Made by a program: the position numbers and the translations under genes. Of a DNA stretch of 64,000 nt, positions 60,967-64,000 are shown in pieces. Location of the stretch: the NCBI RefSeq assembly GCF_004331485.1, contig NZ_SJKD01000001.1:744001-808000 (forward strand), read 5' to 3'. Numbering within the stretch: position 1 is the stretch's first letter; each line of letters opens with the position of its first letter. This DNA is from Kribbella capetownensis (GTDB taxonomy: Bacteria; Actinomycetota; Actinomycetes; Propionibacteriales; Kribbellaceae). The notes beneath the pieces were generated by a model. The model was given only the letters and a program-made list of their open reading frames with translations, made no database searches and was not told the origin of the DNA.

Positions 60967-61407
60967 CTACGCGCTGCGCTCCGGGTCGTTCACATCTGCG
61001 ATGTAGAACCCGAGTTTCACGCCGGCCTCCAACTGCTTCTGATCACCGGATGCGAAGATCAGGTCTTGCGCGTCGACGGCCTCCGCGGTCGCACAGTGCA
61101 CCGCGTCGGACCCACGAAGTGCCTGAGCCGACGCCAACTCTCCCGCTCTGCGAACCACTGGCTGGGTCGGATCGATGACAAACAACTCCCCCCAGTAGCG
61201 ATCGAGATCTTCGAGCGCCTCCGCCTCCCGAGCATGAGTGATTCGATGGCAGCGCACCGCCCTCGCCAACGCGGCGGCGGCCTCGACATAGAGCAGCCTC
61301 GTGGTGACGACGTCGTCGGCGTCCTCCCACAACCGGCGGCACGCGGGGGACACCGGCTCGGGGATCAGCAGCGGGACGAAGGCTGAGGTGTCGAAGTAGC
61401 AGATCAC
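60967..61407 (-). CDS. vapC: PIN-domain toxin (VapC-like)
   Basis: The 146-aa protein starts at GTG 61407. It has the acidic residues of a PIN ribonuclease: YFDTSAFVPLL, TRLLYVEAAAAL and GSDAVHCATA, with a further aspartate in IFASGD. Such toxins cleave tRNA or mRNA and arrest growth until bound by the antitoxin. It overlaps the antitoxin stop (GTGA), the usual arrangement for type II modules. Confidence 0.87.
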   Translation of the reverse strand: MICYFDTSAFVPLLIPEPVSPACRRLWEDADDVVTTRLLYVEAAAALARAVRCHRITHAREAEALEDLDRYWGELFVIDPTQPVVRRAGELASAQALRGSDAVHCATAEAVDAQDLIFASGDQKQLEAGVKLGFYIADVNDPERSA

Positions 61408-61658
61408 CGCCTCTGCTCCGCGATCAGGTCGCTGACAATGCCGTCAGCCTTGGTGGGGATGCCTGCCGGGCGCTTCTTCCGGAGTGGCGGGCGGGCCTTT
61501 CCCTCGGCCACCAACTGCTGGAGCTTGGTCGGACCGTCGACCGGCACGATGCGGGCGATCGGCTTGCCGTGGTCCGTGATGGTGATCGTCCGTCCTTCGC
61601 GCACTTCAGCGAGATGGCGGCTCAGGCCGTCGCGAAGCTCCCTGATCCCGATGTCCAC
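61404..61658 (-). CDS. Antitoxin, Phd/YefM type
   Basis: GTG 61658 with GGAGG 6 nt upstream gives 84 aa, better than the long frame to 61718. The N-terminal VDIGIRELRDGLSRHLAEV and GRTITITDHGKPIARIVPV are the classic Phd/YefM DNA-binding fold; the basic C-terminus KARPPLRKKRPAGIPTK should wrap the toxin. It neutralises the downstream PIN toxin and represses its own promoter, perhaps at the GCCTG/GTGGAG dyad near 61704-61734. Confidence 0.85.
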   Translation of the reverse strand: MDIGIRELRDGLSRHLAEVREGRTITITDHGKPIARIVPVDGPTKLQQLVAEGKARPPLRKKRPAGIPTKADGIVSDLIAEQRR

Positions 61659-61779
61659 CAGACCTCCTATGGCCACTTTTCCTCCTTCGATTCTAGCCAC
61701 ATTGCCTGTCTCCACCACTGTGGAGCGGGCAGGCGAGCGGCGCGAAGGGCAGATCGTGGGGAAGGTCGGGGCAGATCGG

Positions 61780-62913
61780 TCAGGGCCAGATGGAGGTTAT
61801 CCATTCGGGGTGGTCGATGAAGGGGTTTCGGTTGTGTTGGTAGGTGGTGTAAATGACCTCGTTGCGGCGCTGCTCGAAGGCGTCGGGCGGGTCGGCGGCG
61901 GCCCAGGCCTTGAGGACGGAGAGCTTGCCGATGTACGGCGCGGAGCCGTTGTTGACCGAGTTGTTCGGCTCGAGGTCGGCGAAACCGTCGCCGCCGTCGT
62001 ACCGGACTGCCATGTAGAAGATCATCCGGGCCACATCGCCGCGAACGGCGGGACGCGGGGCGAAGGAGTCCGAGTCCGCCGTACAGCCGGTGCACTGGGC
62101 GACGGCCGAGCCGCCGTTGTCGAAGTCGAGGTTGCCGCGCACACCGTTCACCGACACGTCCTCGGGCCGTAGGTGGTGGATGTCGGTGCCGGGGCCGGTC
62201 GCCGTACCGAAGTCGCCGTGGGACTTGGCCCAGACGTGCTCGCGGTTCCAGTCGTCCGGGTCACCGCCGTTGGTGCTCTTGCTGATCGAGCGGCCGGAGT
62301 AGATCTCGATCACGTTGTTGCTGTTCGCCGGGTCCTGGTCGGTGTCCTTCAGCGCGTTCCAGACCTGGTCGTAGGTGAGCTTGGTCTGGCTCGAGATGAT
62401 CGTGTGCAGCGCGGACTTCAGCGCGGGCCCGGTCTTGCCCTCGGCGCCGGCGTAGTAGTCACCCGGATCCGGCCCCGGATCGTCCGACCCGCCACCGCCG
62501 AACGCCGTCGCGTTCTTCAAGCCCGGATGCGAGAAGTACGCCGCCAGCGTCCCGGTCACCGTGATCTTCTGACCGAGACGTCCAGGGTTGGTCTGCAGTC
62601 CATACGACGCCCTGAACGCGGACGGGATCTGGACGTACAGCATCGCCGACGTACTGGTCTGCGCGGCCGAATCCGCCAGCGCCAGCGCATAGTCGTTCGG
62701 GAAGTTGCTCCGCACAACGGTGCTGGTCGCGGTCGGCTGACCGACCACGTACCCCTCGACCGTCGCGGTGGATCCGTCCTGCCGGCCGATCGCGGTACTG
62801 ACGGAGATCGTCGCGGTGGTCGCCGCGGTCGACGGCGTGATGCCGAAGCCGAGCAGGGCGAGCACGACGGAGACGACCAGGGCGGGACGCAGGGCGCGTG
62901 GAATGGGCACGGC
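61780..62913 (-). CDS. Secreted endonuclease I (NucM/EndA type)
   Basis: GTG 62913 has GGGAG at 6 nt and gives a 377-aa precursor with signal peptide (VPIPRALRPALVVSVVLALL) and cleavage near STAATT. An OB-like domain (about 30-140) precedes the endonuclease I domain (about 150-375), with the beta-beta-alpha-metal motif DWNREHVWAKSHG and GTDIHHLRPEDVSVNGVRGN. The enzyme degrades DNA outside the cell for nutrient scavenging. C-terminal cysteines (CTGC) may form a disulfide. Confidence 0.88.
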   Translation of the reverse strand, partial: AVPIPRALRPALVVSVVLALLGFGITPSTAATTATISVSTAIGRQDGSTATVEGYVVGQPTATSTVVRSNFPNDYALALADSAAQTSTSAMLYVQIPSAFRASYGLQTNPGRLGQKITVTGTLAAYFSHPGLKNATAFGGGGSDDPGPDPGDYYAGAEGKTGPALKSALHTIISSQTKLTYDQVWNALKDTDQDPANSNNVIEIYSGRSISKSTNGGDPDDWNREHVWAKSHGDFGTATGPGTDIHHLRPEDVSVNGVRGNLDFDNGGSAVAQCTGCTADSDSFAPRPAVRGDVARMIFYMAVRYDGGDGFADLEPNNSVNNGSAPYIGKLSVLKAWAAADPPDAFEQRRNEVIYTTYQHNRNPFIDHPEWITSIWP

Positions 62914-63264
62914 AACTCCCAGGGGCGGTTGGGATCCGGTCGCCCTCAGTTTGCCCACCGGATCGGGTCACCGAACGTCCGGCGGTGAAACCGTAGGTGA
63001 ATTGAGTCGGTGGGGCGGTGAGCATGTGAGTGACGCTCACCGCCCCACCTGGGTGTATGGGCCCCCATCAGGCCGCGACGAGCCGCCGCGGGCTGCTCTG
63101 CCCATCCACCAGTGAGGCGCTACTGGCGGGCAGCACCTCACCGCACAGGAGGAGGGCACAGCCCCAGACGAGCAGCCCTCCAGCGGTGGCGTGGTGCGGA
63201 CGCCGTTTACGGACCGTACTCAGTCCAGCACGCGTTGTCCATGCCTCAGCGCGGCCGTCTCACC
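62914..63264. other. 351-bp intergenic region without a supported gene
   Basis: No frame has gene-like codon use. It holds the endonuclease ribosome site, the 15-bp perfect hairpin at 63009-63049, and a smaller CCAGT/ACTGG stem near 63100. I do not recognise a known RNA family or riboswitch in it. Confidence 0.5.
63009..63049. terminator. 15-bp perfect hairpin
   Basis: Bases 63009-63023 (GGTGGGGCGGTGAGC) pair perfectly with 63035-63049 (GCTCACCGCCCCACC) around an 11-nt loop. It lies about 215 nt downstream of the cyclodeaminase-like gene and about 95 nt upstream of the endonuclease start, so it can separate the two transcripts. Confidence 0.65.
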
Positions 63265-64000
63265 CTACTGACGGGAAATTGACTCGGAAGCAGTCGCCCG
63301 GGCCAGTACGGCGCTCGCCACCGCGGCATCCGCCGCACCGATCCCGGTCAGATCGGCCACCGACCGGCGGCTCCGGTCCACGCCGTCCCGCAGTACGGCG
63401 CCGACCGCCCAGTCGACGTCGTTGCCCACGACACCGGCCCGTACGGCGTTCCCGAAGTCACCGTGATCGAGGCACTGCGCGTGGTCGTCGGTGGCGATGA
63501 GCGCACCCGCGAACACCTCGACCGGCAACTCACCCTTGCCGGGCATGTCGGTCCCGATCCCGGTCACGTGCAGCGCGGACCGGAACGCCTCGGCCGGCAA
63601 CGGCTCCCGGGCAGCGGTCGTCGCGATCACGCACGCCGCGCCGTCCAGTCCGTCGGGCCGCGCGTCCAGGCCGTCCTCGGCGAAGACCGCGCAGAGCGCG
63701 TCCACAGCTTCGGGACGACGGCCCCACACTTTGACCCGGCGTAGCGGCCGCAGTTCGCACAACCACTGCACCTGCATCCGTGCCTGCTCGCCGGTCCCGA
63801 GGACCGCGACCTCGTCCACGTCGGGAGGTGTCATCGCGTCGGTGATCAGCGCCCCGGCGGCCGCCGTACGCCACGCGGTCAGCAGGCCTTCGTCGGCGAG
63901 CACCGCGGCAGGCGCGCCGTTCGTCGCGTCGACGAGAAGCATCAGCCCGTTGTTGACCGAGGCGAACGTGCTGGCGATCTTCACCACGAAGTACGGCGAC
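63265..64000 (-). CDS. Ornithine cyclodeaminase/mu-crystallin-like enzyme, N-terminus beyond window
   Basis: The 3-prime 245 codons are present; the true start lies past 64000. The Rossmann motif VAVLGTGEQARMQVQWL, the upstream FVVKIASTF, LLVDATNGAPAAVLADEG and the C-terminal DLTGIGAADAAVASAVLA match the ornithine cyclodeaminase/mu-crystallin family. Members cyclise ornithine to proline or reduce imines with NAD(P)H. Other family enzymes (alanine or lysine-type dehydrogenases) are possible. No operon partners can be seen. Confidence 0.85.
   Translation of the reverse strand, partial: SPYFVVKIASTFASVNNGLMLLVDATNGAPAAVLADEGLLTAWRTAAAGALITDAMTPPDVDEVAVLGTGEQARMQVQWLCELRPLRRVKVWGRRPEAVDALCAVFAEDGLDARPDGLDGAACVIATTAAREPLPAEAFRSALHVTGIGTDMPGKGELPVEVFAGALIATDDHAQCLDHGDFGNAVRAGVVGNDVDWAVGAVLRDGVDRSRRSVADLTGIGAADAAVASAVLARATASESISRQ

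Overview
The window is chromosomal DNA of a high-GC actinomycete. Evidence: GC-rich third codon positions, frequent GTG starts, 4-base ATGA/GTGA overlaps inside operons, twin-arginine lipoproteins, an IdeR-type iron box, DasR-type operators and several apparently leaderless genes. Gene content and codon style suggest a Kribbella-like member of the Propionibacteriales; this is inference, since no rRNA or housekeeping marker is present. No rRNA, complete tRNA, CRISPR array, prophage or insertion sequence was found.

Layout. 1-1.8 kb: a secreted protein cut by the window edge and a membrane-anchored protein. 1.9-11.9 kb: an amino-sugar locus. On the minus strand it encodes an 886-aa helical-barrel protein, an N-acetylhexosamine kinase, NanE epimerase, an NgcEFG-type ABC importer and a ceramidase-like amidase; divergent to it is a GH172 (DUF2961) hydrolase. 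A near-perfect DasR operator (dre) precedes ngcE. A DasR/NagR-like GntR regulator is encoded at 26.0 kb. 12-24.3 kb: a polyamine locus with PotABCD-type importer, two FAD amine oxidases, class III aminotransferase, aldehyde dehydrogenase, amidohydrolase and an Lrp regulator. 24.3-28 kb: nucleotidyltransferase, two carboxymuconolactone-decarboxylase-like proteins, the GntR regulator and an FAD monooxygenase.

28-38.5 kb: one tightly packed plus-strand operon for acyl-CoA catabolism (mycothiol-type metalloprotein, AtuA, two acyl-CoA dehydrogenases, biotin-dependent carboxylase subunits, acyl-CoA ligase, TetR regulator). 38.5-46.7 kb: an AraC regulator, two MFS exporters, a membrane NACHT NTPase, a sulfatase and a NUDIX-GNAT fusion. 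46.7-47.5 kb: a structured intergenic region with a 20-bp perfect hairpin, a run of four hairpins sharing a UGAGGAG loop, a small gene, overlapping palindromes and an 11-bp helically phased repeat, followed by a 431-aa regulator. 48.8-52.3 kb: GNAT, MpaB-type oxygenase, ROK regulator, a 91-bp interrupted palindrome and an orphan ParA. 52.4-56.4 kb: a glycine-betaine-type ABC operon. 56.5-64 kb: membrane proteins, truncated haemoglobin, APH-like kinase, methyltransferase, siderophore-interacting protein with iron box, a PIN/Phd toxin-antitoxin pair, a secreted endonuclease I and a partial ornithine cyclodeaminase-like gene.

The most interesting items are the DasR-linked amino-sugar/GH172/ceramidase-like locus, whose natural substrate is unknown, and the hairpin array with conserved loops plus phased repeats at 46.7-47.5 kb.
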